From: Heterobilharzia americana
Taxonomy: Eukaryota > Platyhelminthes > Trematoda > Strigeidida > Schistosomatidae
Length of the DNA stretch: 64,000 nucleotides
Reading direction: 5' to 3'
Assembly (NCBI GenBank): GCA_944470555.2
Contig: OX104130.1
Span: 64,547,160 to 64,611,159 of the forward strand
Part shown: positions 1-14,500 of the stretch, piece after piece
Position numbering within the stretch: the first letter of the stretch is position 1
Layout: each line of letters begins with the position of its first letter
Position numbers and translations under genes: made by a program
Notes under the pieces: model-generated
What the model was told of the DNA's origin: nothing
What the model saw: only the letters and a program-made list of their open reading frames with translations
Database searches by the model: none

Positions 1-1014
1 TATGGACCAGGAACCATGTTGTCATGATAGGTCAGGTATGCTACGTGATCCCCTTCTGTACATATGATGTCTAATAATCGACACAGAAGGCGACAAGAAC
101 GTACGGGTTTATTAACCACTAGGGCAACTGAATAAAAACACGAAATTTGTAGTATCCTTCATAGCATTCAGAAGACAGCCAAAATGATATTAGATAACTT
201 GATTTTTAGTGAACCCATTTTTCGTATTCATTTCACTATTGAGTGAACTTGTCATGCATTAGCTTTTCTGGGAAATAATGTTTTCTCCCAAGACCTGAAT
301 TTCATAGTAGGTGATGCAAATATGAACTATGAGGTATGTGAACCACACAACAAAAGTATGAACACTTGATTCTCATTATATTCTGGTATACCATACTACG
401 ATGTAGGGTTGTGTAGTGCGTGCTACCGTATTTTAAATGTCTGGTATCGAAAATATGGGTTTGATTCACTCACAACTTCTTAATTCCTAAATCTGATTTA
501 CCTCCTTATCCTTGACTGTGTTTTATTCAGTGCCTTTTAAGAAACTGCAAAAACTCCTTTAGAAATGATTGCATTTTCATGCACCTAATTTTAACATTTC
601 CTTACCTTTTAATACACCATGGTTAGTGGTTTCTTGACTCTTCTTTTGTAAATCTTATTACTGACTAGCATTAATTTAGACATGTGAATGTCTACTTCCA
701 AAGATAGGGTAGGGACCTGTGTAAATATATCCAGGCGTCATGAATAATTTTTGACTTTTTTCAAAAGAGTAAACATTGTCATTGTGGATCTTTGTTTCCT
801 TGGTTTTTGCATCATTGCTGAACATGTAGCTTTCTGAAATACTGAGATAAGTTGCATAGTGACGTAAGCGCCTAGAAATTTATCCGAAAATGAAAACGTG
901 ATTGCCTAGGAGACTAAGGTTTTCTGCTTTTTGTAAAATCTGGAAAATAACCGTATGATTTACAGCTTGTTCCATAGATTACAGATTACTTATCATAGAG
1001 GCTTACAATTCCGT
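1..1014. other. Intronic or upstream AT-rich sequence, nothing recognised
   Basis: No coding exon, RNA gene or repeat was recognised. It probably belongs to an intron upstream of the first visible CFAP251 exon, since that exon begins mid-codon. Confidence 0.5.
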
Positions 1015-1391
1015 ATAATAAAAGGAAATCGACTTCGTGACGCTACTTTGTCTTTTCCTCCTAGTGTACTTACCAGTTCACCTACACTTGTGGAGCAGGG
1101 TACATCGGCCGCAGTCAGACATTGAATCCAACACATCTACGGAAACGTATTCCAGCCTGGTTTTGTAATGATAAAAGAAAATGCATTAGAAGTTCTGTAC
1201 TTAGACATATAACTGGTCCCAACCATTAAACTTATCCAAACAATGATTTTAAGATTATCTATTGAATTCATTACAATATTTCACATTCCCTTCTTTTTCA
1301 ACTTCTAAAAACCGTGGAGACATTGGGTATTCATGAATAGAAGCCTAACTTGTGTAAGCAGAAGTACGTACAGTCTTTGTCTTTACATTGA
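1015..1391 (+). mobile_element. Penelope-like element 3' end (GIY-YIG endonuclease remnant)
   Basis: One reading frame from TGT 1065 reads CTYQFTYTCGAGYIGRS, a Cys-bearing GIY-YIG-type motif. Further down it reads KPNLCKQKY and QSLSL, the pattern that closes Penelope-like proteins. The frame is kept without shift to TGA 1389 but is interrupted by several stops, so this is a dead copy. RT is not visible upstream. It sits in the sense orientation relative to CFAP251. The match is from recall of family motifs, not a search. Confidence 0.6.
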
Positions 1392-2402
1392 CCTTAACTT
1401 CGCTTTCTCTTAGTTTGTTTCGTTTCGTGGTTACGACATCTCCCTTTTGTTTACCTAATCTTTGGACTCTTTTATAATTATTGGCATTATTTGAATATTT
1501 AATAATTCCCAGTGTTACTGAATGTAATCTTTCCAATGATTGAAACTTTAAACAAAGTTTGTTTCATTTGTATTACCAAATCCTTTGTTTGTTTATTAAC
1601 TCTAACACTTATTTCATCCACTATTAATCAATGGGAAAACAAGACGTAATCCTTTTCTGCTAGCATTCAACCTCTACGCCACCAACTAACAACATTATTG
1701 TAATTATAACTGTCATTATTGTTCTTTTCAGTCCCTTATTGTTTAAATTTAATTTTCCTCATGGATTTCAGCCTTTAAATATAATATGTATACACCAATG
1801 TACAGCTTGAGAATAAATTCACTGAAAAGAGTCCTCTTCACTGAATATCTGTTGTTTGCCCTTATCTCGATTATAATAATCAAGAAATGTAGCTTTATTA
1901 CAGTGAGAAAAACGTCACTATTTCTGATAAAACAGCTAAACCAACTAGAAGTCAAATGAGTATTCAGCAGTATCGGTGACATATCCCTTTTAAGTACGCT
2001 AATAACACCTCTGTTACAATGATTTGTCTAATAAAACTTCAAACTTACATCCTTACTTTTAAACCATTCGCAGGAAATGTAACACACTTCTATTTATTTC
2101 TTTGGGAATTTGTACTCCAACAACAGTAATGATAACTCATGTACATTTATTGGTAATAATTTGATATTAACGCTCTATACTTAGACTTTACCATAGGAAG
2201 GGACCATCAACTTTTGTCGATTCGAAAAAGAACTCATACCATTTAAAGTATTGGTTGTAAAATCTGTCTCCAAGTAATTAACACGTGGGACTATTAAGAT
2301 ATTAAATTAATTTTACTAACTTTTCAATCGATACTCGTGATAACTAGAATAGTTACAGCTAGATTTTATACATTTATAATCGAAATCATTTACGTATTTT
2401 AG
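1392..2402. other. AT-rich intron sequence
   Basis: Low-complexity AT-rich sequence with no supported gene. It leads to the acceptor of the 2403 exon. Confidence 0.5.
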
Positions 2403-2552
2403 CTATCCATGTGGAAAGTGTATTGTGACTGGCGATATTAGCGGGCAAGTGAAATTCTTCGATTGTAATTTCATGCTTTTATTCTGGTATCAAGATCTTA
2501 AATTTGGACCAATCAACTGTGTTAGCTTTGCTAAAACTAGCCTTTTCAATGA
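2403..2552 (+). CDS. CFAP251: CFAP251 exon (first visible)
   Basis: Acceptor is ...tattttag and donor is gtaagt. The first base completes a codon from an exon outside the window, and the exon ends with two bases of the next codon. It encodes a WD40 blade: YPCGKCIVTGDISGQVKFFD, then LKFGPINCVSFAKT. The next codon (GA plus G of 5747) is glutamate, so the phase agrees with the following exon. Confidence 0.88.
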
Positions 2553-5500
2553 GTAAGTAATAGATTTATTAATTTGACACGATATGGATTTCTTAAAATG
2601 AAGGGAATATAATACGAGATTGTTTTTAATATTGCTCAATGGTTTTTTTGCAAAAAGTTTTGGATTCGTGGGATAACAGTTTCAGGATAAATGAAGACAA
2701 AGACTTTGACAAGAATCATTCCAGTGAAAATGATTGATCCCAAAAGTAGCAGAATTTAGTTCTTTAGTGAGTATTTCAATTAGATGTGTAAGGTAAACTG
2801 ATTACCAGTGACAGGTGATCCAATTTATCTGCATGACGCGAAATGTAATCGAAAATCTCTGTCTCTATACGAGATCATATTTTGCTGCTTCAAGGTTGAA
2901 AGATGTGTAGTGTTTTAAGACAACTATCTGTCTTAACCTTCCAAACACTGTATAGAAAGATAAATTATTTTGATAGTCCATACAAAGAATTTATCAAAAT
3001 GTGTCATTCAATAACTTAACAAAACACTTTTTCAACAAGCATTTTAACATTTCTTTTCACAGAGATATTCACAGTTATCGGTAATTAGTGTTTTGGTTTT
3101 TATTTTTGTTCGTTTTCTATTAAACTCTGTTGATTCTTGTGATTAAGATAAAGTTATCTTGATGACTAGAAACTGGAGTTTGTTCAACCTTTACTTGCTT
3201 TTATTTCTCAACTAAAAAAATGTTCATTTTTAAGAGATGCTTTTCTTTACAAATTGAAACTACTGGAAATGTTATTGCAAGCCAAGTGTACTGAGCAGTT
3301 ATATTTTAAAGGTGTCTGGAAGTCAACTCTATTGTTTTGTGATGAGCTGGAAAGTAAGAGAATTAGATTCAGTAAAAGGAATACCAACCTTTATTTGAAA
3401 AGAATTAATATCTTGTCGCTCCATTTGATTAGCAATACAATATCGTAACACATATTTGCCCCTGGTTCAATACAATTTGGTTGCAACTTCTGACTATAGT
3501 CTCATTCTAAAAATGTGTATTTCTTGATTCTGTGCCGTGACTTGGCACAAAACCAGTATTGCTAAGTAAGTAATGCTATGACTTTTCTACAACTGAAATG
3601 GTAATGCTAAACCTGATTAATAGAATACTCTGCTTTTAGTTAAAAGTTAAGTTAAACTGATCGTGCATGTGCGGGCTAAACAGGACAGAGTACGTGTCGT
3701 GCTTACGTGTTCATGGTTGTAGGAAATAGTCTGACTTATATTTAAGTTAAAGATTTAATGATCAAAGGTCATTTACAGATACCGAGCTCAGCCGAATGAT
3801 AACTATGTGGAGCCGGAAAGATTATAACCACAGATCTCATACAAATTATTCATAAACAGGCTAGTTAACAGAAACGTTTTTCAGCCACTGACATGTTTCA
3901 GCATACCAGTTAGTTAAACAGTGACTGAACTGGTAATTTCCTGTCAGTAGAAAGTAAATGAAGATATTTCTGTAATTGTTCTGTTATATTCGACAATTTG
4001 GTAACCGATCTCAGATTGCAGTCAGTTGTTAGAGGTGAATATAAAATCCATTTTCTAAATATATACTAATAAATCAATAACAAAAGTTTGATTTTTTTCT
4101 TGGGTTACGGTAAGTTAATATCTGGTTATCATTCGATCATCTTTAACATTGAGGCTTAGATGAGCTCAGGTTAGAAGCACTTAACGCAAACTTACTTATC
4201 TTCTGTTTAGCTTTAGTGTCTAACCTATTTGTGAAGATAAGATGCAATAACTCCAAGAATCAAGTGTCTTTCTGTGACACCGAAAGTTTAATCTTCCTCG
4301 TTATCTCATCGAATAATATCCGAAAACATGCAGAGTGGTAGCTGGTCATTAGAAAAACCTTATGGTGCTGACTCATGTAAGCCATCTCTGCCTAAGGAAC
4401 GACGTTGTCTAGTTGCTTGGTATGCTGTATAGAAAAACGCTGGAAAGTATGGATGATATTGCATGCTGGTGATACTGACTGGCTCATAACCCGTACATTG
4501 TTCCAAAAAATTATCTCCATTTACAATCATATAGTGAGGGCAAAGCTATTTTAATGGATATTTAGTTGTAACCATATGCCTACCGTCAAGACGCGTGATG
4601 TACTTGCTCAAATACTTGATGTTAATATCTTGCATTGCACAAAAAATTTCAGTGGTTCATGCATGGAGTTTTCTTCTTTTAAACTTTCACAGGTATAGTC
4701 TTCTCTACGCCAGATTTCCTCATATATTTACATATTTTCTTGACTTAATACTGCCTCATACTGTGTATACAGCCTTTGTTACGTGCTGAGTTCACGTTGT
4801 AACTTGAAGAGAAATTTATTCCCGATACTGCGAAACATTAAGGCTCCTTCTACATTGTATGTTTGATGCAAGATATAAATAGTGCGAGATAACCGGAAAG
4901 GTGAAACATAAGTAACAGAGTTGAGGGCGTGTATCGATGAGTAATTGGTTCATTGACTTCACTCACTTTAACTCCTAGGGTATCTTTTGCACTATTCAAA
5001 GTATTCTCAACGTAAAGTTTGCTCACATCGTATTCATTAAAATGTTCCATGTGACTGAAGGCTAGGAATCCGCACTCTGGGTTATAATCGTGCTTTATCT
5101 CGAATTGACAGTAGTAGGGAACTGTGGATCATTAAACTGCGACCCAGTGACTGAATGGTTAACGTATTCACCGTGAAATACAAAGGTCCTCGGTTCGACC
5201 TCGAACAGGACGAACTCGTATATGCTGACTGCTTGAGAGTCCCATTCATCCCCATTAACCTCGTTATATATATTCGCAGTAAGAAGATTTATGCTGACCG
5301 TCAAATTGAATTAACAAGCAAGCAAGGTCATGAGAGATATCCATCACACTGACTCACTGTATTATATGGTTTGAAGCGAAATCACATTCGTGAAGTGTAA
5401 ACTAAACTTGGTTGTATTGTGTTTTCTGAGCTGGGTTAGTAGAATTTTTCTGATATATGGTTGGTCATTTCATTACGGCTTCAGTAGAAATCATTTTTTT

Positions 5501-8500
5501 GCGCAAAGTTAATAGTTATACACTATTATGTTCATGAAAGTAAGACTTTTATTCAGTATAGTATTTCAAATCTAGTTTCTACTGATTTTTAAAAAATATG
5601 TTATCATATATGACACATGTGCCAAACATTTTGCTTAGTGACAATAATCCTAATGTTTTGTCACCGTTATATTGATTCTGCCCATTAGTATTTATTCCGA
5701 AATTCTCTTCATACTTTCAGTAATTATTTTCTTTTAAAAAATCAAGGTGTACAGCATCTGTAAAACAAAGAGACTATCCTAGTTGTGCAACAATCGATGG
5801 TGAACCGTTTGTAGTAGAAGACTTTATAGTGAGTACGTCGAATGCTGTTATGATTTCAGTTACAGTTGAAGGTGGATTTCGAAAGGTTTGTTGTTTTGAT
5901 AACTATACTGTTATTAATATTATGATTAAATCTTTGACACTCTGGGGGAACTGAATTATTTTGAACTGAGAATTCTGTTAAATATAACAATTTACCTTCC
6001 TGTTTCACTTATAGTAAACAGTAGTAAGTAAGTAGTTTTCATGATGGATTGAAATCAGTTGAAGAAACATTGAAAACTTAGGAACACTGAACAGCTGGTT
6101 TTTCTTTTTTGCATTCCTCAACAGTGTGGCCTTATTAACTTGTAATGGATCGAGCCTCAAATTACCAGGTTTGGCCGCAAGTATGGCTTTGAATCCAGTA
6201 GTTCAATACTTTTCTACATTTGTCAATTCTCGATAAAGCACGTCCATCATAAAATATCATCAGTAGGGATCTGCTTCACTTTTCACTTGATTGACACCAA
6301 AGGTCACAATTTCTCATTATACCTTCGGGGAATTTATATGGAACCATATCACTAATGAACACTGAAAGTTAATCCAATTGTTGATTTATATCGAACTTAG
6401 AATTAAGCTTAACGTAGAATTTATTAGTTTAGGAATATTTGTTATGTTTCACTCTTCTTTTCTGTGTTCTTGTGGGAAACTTTTAATGTCAGTAAACCTT
6501 ACCAAGTTGAAATATCAAGTTTGTTAGGAAAGTAGGTGGATCTGTAAAGTGTTCGATAAAACCACACATAAATCCAAAACCTTTAACAGTAATCAAATAC
6601 CTGAAGCTTTCTCATGTCCTCTACCTTTCTTTAGTGACCCCGTTTCGGAGCAAACCTATGCTCAGCACACTAGATGCTTGATAGGCAGTTGGATATCACA
6701 CCGGTGATATAATTAACGTAGATTAACGAAGACCGAGCAGATATTTCGTTGCTAACAGTCGCATCAGGGTTAATCTAAACTTTTAAGCAGATGAATTAGT
6801 AAACGTGCTCAATTACTTCTCGCTGAATCACTAAAAGAGACGCCAACACAAACCAATCCCAGAGCAACATTTTGAATTTCAGTGGTGAGAAACGCATTTG
6901 AAACATTATCGAATTTTCATTCAAGGTGCTCAGAATACTGCATCTTATCTGAGCCGTGTATGGAAGTGTAGACCTCTCAAATTGATGTCCGCGTGACAAC
7001 CGAAATCGGTAGTTGATGTCTCTTGGTAATATGTTTCGAAATCGAATTTAGTGACACAGATGCGTTTACATATTATCTTCACCATAACTGTCATACCGAA
7101 TTCTAGTGTTGTTGTATTCTTTCTTGTTCGCACTTTACAACTTTCAATTAATTTTATTTACTTTCTTCTCTACTCCTCTACCATTCGTTTTTGTTCCTCC
7201 TACCCTAATGCATAAGTATGAGGTATGGCAACCTGTAACGTTGCGCAATAATGTCAGTTACCACTTTGAAGCTGGCTTACTAACCATATATTGCAGTGAT
7301 GTAGTCGGTAATTATTGAGGCTGTAGTATTTGGCATTTTATTTTATTATATGGTCTGGAATCGAGACATTTAGGATATTATAAGCTCCTCAGAATGGAAT
7401 CACAATATTTATTCAAACAAATCAAAAAGGCTGGACTCCTGTCATTTCCGTTCATGTGCATTTCGCGGTACCAGTAACTATGCTATTTCGATTTCGATTT
7501 CGAGTGTTTTGACCTCAGTTGTCACTTTTGTTCTCTTACTCATGAAGCCAAATATACTATTAACGGAAGTGAATTATGAATTGAATTAATCTGCACTGTG
7601 TTCACTAGAATTCGTACTTCAGAATGATTGAGCAAAAACAAGGATTGTAAATGCAACAGTTCCTCGAAACAGTTCACGGAAACTTAGCCACATAATACTG
7701 AATATCTGAATTTATAGACACATAGTCGTAGTAGTCTAGGCTCAGTTGAATTTGAAACATAGCCAGTAGGATCATAGTATTAGTTATAGTAGCATGAGAC
7801 AAAAATTGCCAGTGAGAATATTGTTTCACATGGAGGTACTATTCATGACTTGATCAAATATCATACATGCATACATCAAATGTCTGTCTGAACAGTCACA
7901 GATCATCACATAAATTTTTACTGTTATATTGTTACCGAATGATGATTGAAAGTGAAATGAAAATTTGAACGTCGGCCGGATTCGAAAACCAGCGACCACC
8001 GGGTTTCGGCCAGGTACTCTACTAACTGAGCTGAGAGGGCCGACTGCTGACCTGATTTTTATTTCACTTCATTCACCAAGGGTTTTGCCCGACTACCCTG
8101 TATTGTGCAAAAATAAATACTACTTTAGCACAGAAGAAATCGAAATATTGTGTTTGTACATTTTTCACTTGAATTGTTTTCATCACCTACGCTCCTCAGT
8201 ATTTATGCTTATGACGTGATGTAGGGCTACATTAACACTAGTCTTGTGTGTGTCTGTCTTCCTACTCTGCCTACCTTCAAAGTTAGTTTAGATGTGCTGC
8301 AATAATCAACGAATAAACTTCTCCGTTGTACAAACTAAATGCCCAGTGAAGTAATTGCTTTTATCGTAGTATGCATATAATCTAGCAAGTGATGTATCCT
8401 TGAACCTTGATTTACCTGAATGATGAATATTATTTGTTATATAATGAACTGTGTAAACCGGTTTTATGGTTTCTTTGCTTGATTTTAGTTGATTATAAGA

Positions 8501-11500
8501 GATCATGATTCACATATTAACGGGATAACCGCTCATCCAATACTGTAAGTGAAAGTGGTTATTTGTTTGACTGGTAAACAAATTTCTAAAGCTTTGTCAG
8601 TTAATTTTTTAACAAAAAAGCCAGAATCTGTCTATTGGATACCTGTATTCAAAGCATAGAAAATCACATTGAGTTCGTTTTTGTACGGTAGACTCTAATC
8701 AGGTTTAGTGATTCATTGTTACTCATACTATCAACTAACCTTGATTCCGAAAAACAGTCTTTCTGAATGATAGTGTGAATAGAGACAGAGTTGAATAAAG
8801 ACTGCGGATATGAATGCTTAAATGTACATCATACACCGTCACCACTAAAGCACATTCTGCTTAGTTTGGTCACTAGTTAGTCATCTCTTTCTTTTGACTA
8901 GTTCCTATCTATTTCCCCTGGAATATAAACGTTCACCTATAATTTAAGTGCGCAAATTATGAGATTCTTTCGCTTAACATACGGTCAAATTATATGGTGA
9001 TTTCCCTGGAATAAGGTTGATGTTAGTGGGAGGCACTGCATTTGTAATAAAAATCATCCTAGCTGAAATCTAAGTTCGATTTGTATTATTTAACTTCAGT
9101 CATGTGCTTGCTGCGTTGTTGAGTTTTACACTTGCCAGTGCACATAATCAACTCTCTGTTTTCTCAGTGATCTTATTAAGTTGCTTGACATTTGCATTTT
9201 ATCATATTAATTGTCTATGCGTGATCTGAAATGTTGGAATGATGTTCAACTATCTGATACTCGAAAATATATATAAGAGTTTGATACTACTGACTGACCA
9301 CAATCGAATAAACACTGTCCCAAAGGTCAACTAAACAAATATCAACTCACGGAACTGATGGTCGGCCAACTGCTTTTGTATGTCCAAAGATTCAGATAAG
9401 AATAGATGTACAAAGTTTTAGTACGATAACGTAACTGTAAACTGCACATTAGAAGATAAACAGTCAGTCAGGGATATCAAAAATTAAAGTAAGCGGCTAA
9501 TAAATTTTTATGAATTGACACAAGGCTGCTGTACATTTAGTTCGCAATCCCGAAAATGTTCACATCAAGTTATAATGTACCAAACTTTAATCACCATCCT
9601 CCTAAGCTTGAATGACTTCTTTCCATTTGCCTAGGTCATCATTGCTCCATTTGGATGCGAATGAGTTTAAATATGACCTTCAACAATTCTTGCTTACCAA
9701 CCGTGCACAGCAATGATTAGAAATTTTCAAGGAAATTGAATCTTATTTCTTCAAAACTCGTTACGATATTATGTTCAGCATGTTATCAATCTAGGATACC
9801 CGTTTCTTCTAAGCATGTTTTATTTTTATTTTTTAAGGAATCATGTTGCTTCATGTAGCTATTCTGGTTTAGTAAAAGTGTACGATTATGAAACCAAGTA
9901 AGTTTATTCTTAAGATGGATTATTTGTAGTTTATTGTGTCAGAACTTTTTCGTTTACAGTGATTATCTCTAGCTTTTAACTCTACGCCATATATTTAAAA
10001 CTGTCCCTAAATTTCATGATACTTTCTGTCAATAAGATTTACAAGTTTACGACAGAAGTCAAATTCATAGCACTGGGTAGTATTGCCATTTTAGGGATAA
10101 ATTATTTTCTGTTTCATTTTCGAAATAGTTACTGTTATCTCAGATGGTTTTTCGGTTGTAACTGTTTTTGACTTAACTGTAAGCTAATATTCAGTTGAAC
10201 TGGTATCTGCACCATGGGCCCCCACCGAACGCTCTAAGCAATGAAGCTTGTATCATCCCTCCCTGACTGGGGGGTGGGGTCTTCGGAAGCAGTTGCCAAC
10301 TGACTCTTGAACTTGGCTAATTGTCTGTTAACCAAGCAGAGAGTAATAGCTGAAATGCCTGGGTGACGCGGTCTAACCGCGGTGAGTGAGTGTGATGCAC
10401 GCCCGGTCTTAGCGAGATAAGCCAGGCCAGACACTCGCTGTTACCCCTGCTAAAGAGGTAAGAGTAGATGTCCGGGACTTCGGAGCCTTCTCCATTAGCA
10501 AGAGAATGTGGTCTATCATGCACACCTTTTCCATGCAAGTGCGCCTAACTAGAATCTATCCTTACGGTCGATGATGTTTGGTCAACCTGGGGAACTGGAT
10601 AAGTCCAGCTTTCATGATTACCTTTGATACTAGCTGATTAGGTCATGCAGATAATAGCACCTCTGTGCAACTTAATTTTCTACATGTGCAGCATGAAACG
10701 CTGTCGGTGTTAAACAAGAATAGCAAATGTACTATCATCGTGTTTTCGTCTTATTAGATATTAATTCGCACTGGACGAAGAGTTGATCTTCAGTTTCATT
10801 GCTGACTATATTTAAGGATTAATTGGATACAGTTAAAAGCAATATGAAGACATTTATGCGGGATACTGATTGACCGAAAAGCGATGACTTCCCTCTTTCT
10901 TAAAAGCAACTCAATGAGATATTTAAAGCTGTAATGACATTATATCTTATGGACGATTATAAAACCTACAAGTTTACTCTCTTCTTTTCTCTTGCAGAAT
11001 GCCTATCAGTTTGAAAAGTTTTGGCACTAGTAATCCAATTCAAACATGTGCATATGATAAAACCGGACAGTATATTGGTTGGTGAAATATACTAAAGTTT
11101 TACACTGTGTCTCTTATAAAATAAAAAATCATTTCATACTTGATATTCTATTCTTTTATCTAGGAGTAATTAGTATTAACATGATTTTATTCATTATAAT
11201 AACTCAAAATGTGCATTTTATTACTGTTAATACATACTGACTTATTCAGAACATTGACATATATTATCTTCAAACTGGAATTATGTTCCCATAGACTTAC
11301 AATACTGAATTGTATTGAAATGAAATTGAACATAAGATGATAAGTGCTTTGACTTAAGAGTTGAATAGCATTGGCTTAAATGTCACGAGTATTATGCGTT
11401 CATGCAAGTTTGTACATACAGCCTTGAATGATTGGGGGTTGATGAGAGAAAGTTACTAAGCGATAACAATGAACAGTTTTTGTAAACTCTAGTGAATAGC

Positions 11501-14500
11501 ATAAAGTAAGCTGAATATCAGTCAGTGTATTCCTATAAATATATGCCAATAACATTAATTTTCTTCGATGAGCTACAGAAGTGAAATAGTAGAGTGTGCT
11601 TGTAATCGTAAATATCTGTTCTAGGATGTTATATTCTCAAAATTACAGATATTCATTCATCAGAACTGCTGAGAAATCAATTGTATATAATTCCACAAGC
11701 GAAACTATATAATTTAGCGTGATTTCTTAGTATAAAGTGATGATGAACAGATGACAGAAATATATTTGTACGATCCAAACGGCGTTCAGAAGTAAATTTC
11801 TGTTGTTTCACAACCTTAAGGAGGCTACTTCTTCAGAGGATAAAATTTGTACATTTTATCGGCGACTGAAATAGTAAGTGGTACTAATCACATTACGTTA
11901 TGACTTATTAGCAAGGTGTACGCATATGTAAGTGGTTATAAATGAATAAGGGAAAACGAATAGGACTTGAAAATTCTGTTTGTATGCATATGTAATTTTA
12001 AAGTGTACCAACTAATTTTTAATATGCATTATATGTTTTTTGGGATATACGGTCGGAGTTGGTACAACACTTAGGTTAATCTTTTTGTTCACGTCACCAT
12101 TCTGAACTCATGGATTAATAATCACAGAAGATAACTTTTATTGACATTTTGTTTTCTGCATGTACGCATGAGGAATTTAATCTGATTTATCCTATCTACT
12201 ATTTAAAGAGTTAATATTCGGTGCAAATTTTATTCCCTTACTAAGTGATTTGTACAGAATCACAAAACGTATGAAGTATACGTTTCCACTTTACAGAAAT
12301 TTTCCCTAAATGAAACAACTTATTAGGTCAGATTCAAGTTGTGATATCTTTAGAAAAATGAATAAGTTCGCAAGATGCAACAAGTTAACTGGATTTTATT
12401 GCATTCTAGTCAAGTACATGCAGGTTAACAAGGTCCAGTAATTAAATATGCATTTATATACTCAAAAGTTGAGAAGTAAGCTAGTATAGGAAGGTACATT
12501 TTTATGGATAGATTTATTTGAACAATTTAACTAACAATTCTGGAATATTACAATTGATTGATTACGCAATATAGATGGGAAGTGATTTTGAAGATACATG
12601 TATTAAAAAAGACGAAAATGAATTAAATTCCATAAATTGAAACTAAAAGCATCACAAAAAGTAAAGGGAAGTATTGGGTTATCATGATGGTCACTAATGT
12701 GGTTTTAAGTTACTGTTGATTCATTCTACATGTGAAGGTCGTGTCTTAGTATACTAATTACTGTGGCCTCTATCAAGTAAAGTTGATGTTCTAATGACTA
12801 ATAATCGTTTTAAATATATCTGCAACTTATGAATTGTGTTTACCTATCAGTAAAATGGCATACCACTGAAATCTCTTAGGAAGAGTTTCTTTGAAATATT
12901 TTTGACAATGGACTCAGCAGCTATTCTCTATGTCCTTACAATGCGCATAAATAGACATACGCATATGAAATGATGAATGCATTTGAAGATGACGTAATAA
13001 GTAAACATATCAAGTACACTAGTATGCGGTTATTAGAATGCAACGCAATACAATAAATTAATCCCACTGATAAACCTTCTTCTTCCTTCTTGCTTTCAAT
13101 TTGAGGTGAGAATCAGGAACATTAAGTTCCTATCAATTACTCCCTCAATGACGCCTATGATATAGGTGACTGTTTACTTTTCATTGTGATATAAAAATTC
13201 AACTTAAATATGAGGTCTATCTTTGCAAATATTGTTTCCAGTGTAAAAGTCTACTCATACTTAATTACTAGAAGTCTCTCAGAAGGAAGTCCTGCTTGGG
13301 TGAGGTTTCATCCACATCTGTAACTTTGCAGAGGCTAATATTCTCTCAGAGAAAAAAACTAATGCCACTGAGTAATGAGGTGAAGGTATTCAGGATACAG
13401 CTGACATCTGTGGAATTAAACGATATCACTGAATGAATCATCGTCTGGTAACTCATGTAACTATCTAATCCTGAACGCTGAACAGAATTTGTCGATCAAG
13501 TTTGTAATGTGGTGACTTAGCTAAGGAACACAACACTGTGGTGTGCTGTATTTTGGAGTTAGGTTTTAAACTAACAGTCTATCAACAAAGTTGAATGTAA
13601 TTTTTCCAAAGATATTTTTTCGTTATCAAGTGTATTTTTTGTATTTACTTCCCCAGCCATTGGCTTTGTCAGTGGGCATTTGCGCATCTTAGATGCATTG
13701 ACGTTAAATGAGGTGACATCGGAACCATTTACTTATGGCAAAGGTCCAATAACGCATATTGATTTCTCCTACTGCCATCTTTACTGTGCTTTCGCCGTAA
13801 GTCTTGGAAAATGTGGATATAATATGACTTCCTTTTAAAGTTACATCATCATTTCTAATGATCATAATATATAATTTCTTTCTACCTCTCTTTACATGTT
13901 CACACATTCATATATTCATACGACTAAGCTCAAATAGACTTGACTATGATTTGAATAGCCAAATGAACAGTTTTGTTGAACATAAGTTTTCTTCCATTAG
14001 TAATCAAAAAAGTAAGTAACTGATAGCTTGGATTATTTATATCTGGGTAGTGAAACCAACTGATCACCGTAGAGCATTAAAGCAATTCATATCGCTTGGT
14101 AGCATTTTTAGTAATCAGTGATACTGTTGTAATATGACACTACCAACGGGTAGTTGTATAATCATTACATGACCACAAAAGCAATACAGTCTATGTTATT
14201 TGATGTTAGAACTGCCTATTTCATGTGGGACATGGTAATACAATATTAATAACTGCCTGGCGTTTCGTGCCTAATTCTTTGCTTATAGTCATGTCCCACT
14301 GAATAATTTTACCTGGAATATTATTTATCGACCCCTTTGTGCCACATCCAAAAATGATCCTTTTCACACGAGCTAAATCTAGAAGCTGCTCACTGAAGAA
14401 CGACTTCAGAAAACTAATCTCTGGAAGAGGTATTCCGAAAACTGGGGCTGCAGTTTTGCTCAATACCCTTGAAGCATTGAGCTACCACTTTCCTGGCTTG

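Noticed and set aside
11770..11860. Minus-strand ctgaaga...gtgaaac resembling a hammerhead
   Set aside because: An extra base lies between box 1 and stem II, stem II is mostly wobble pairs, and no NUH site follows the expected stem III; it looks like a retroelement tail.
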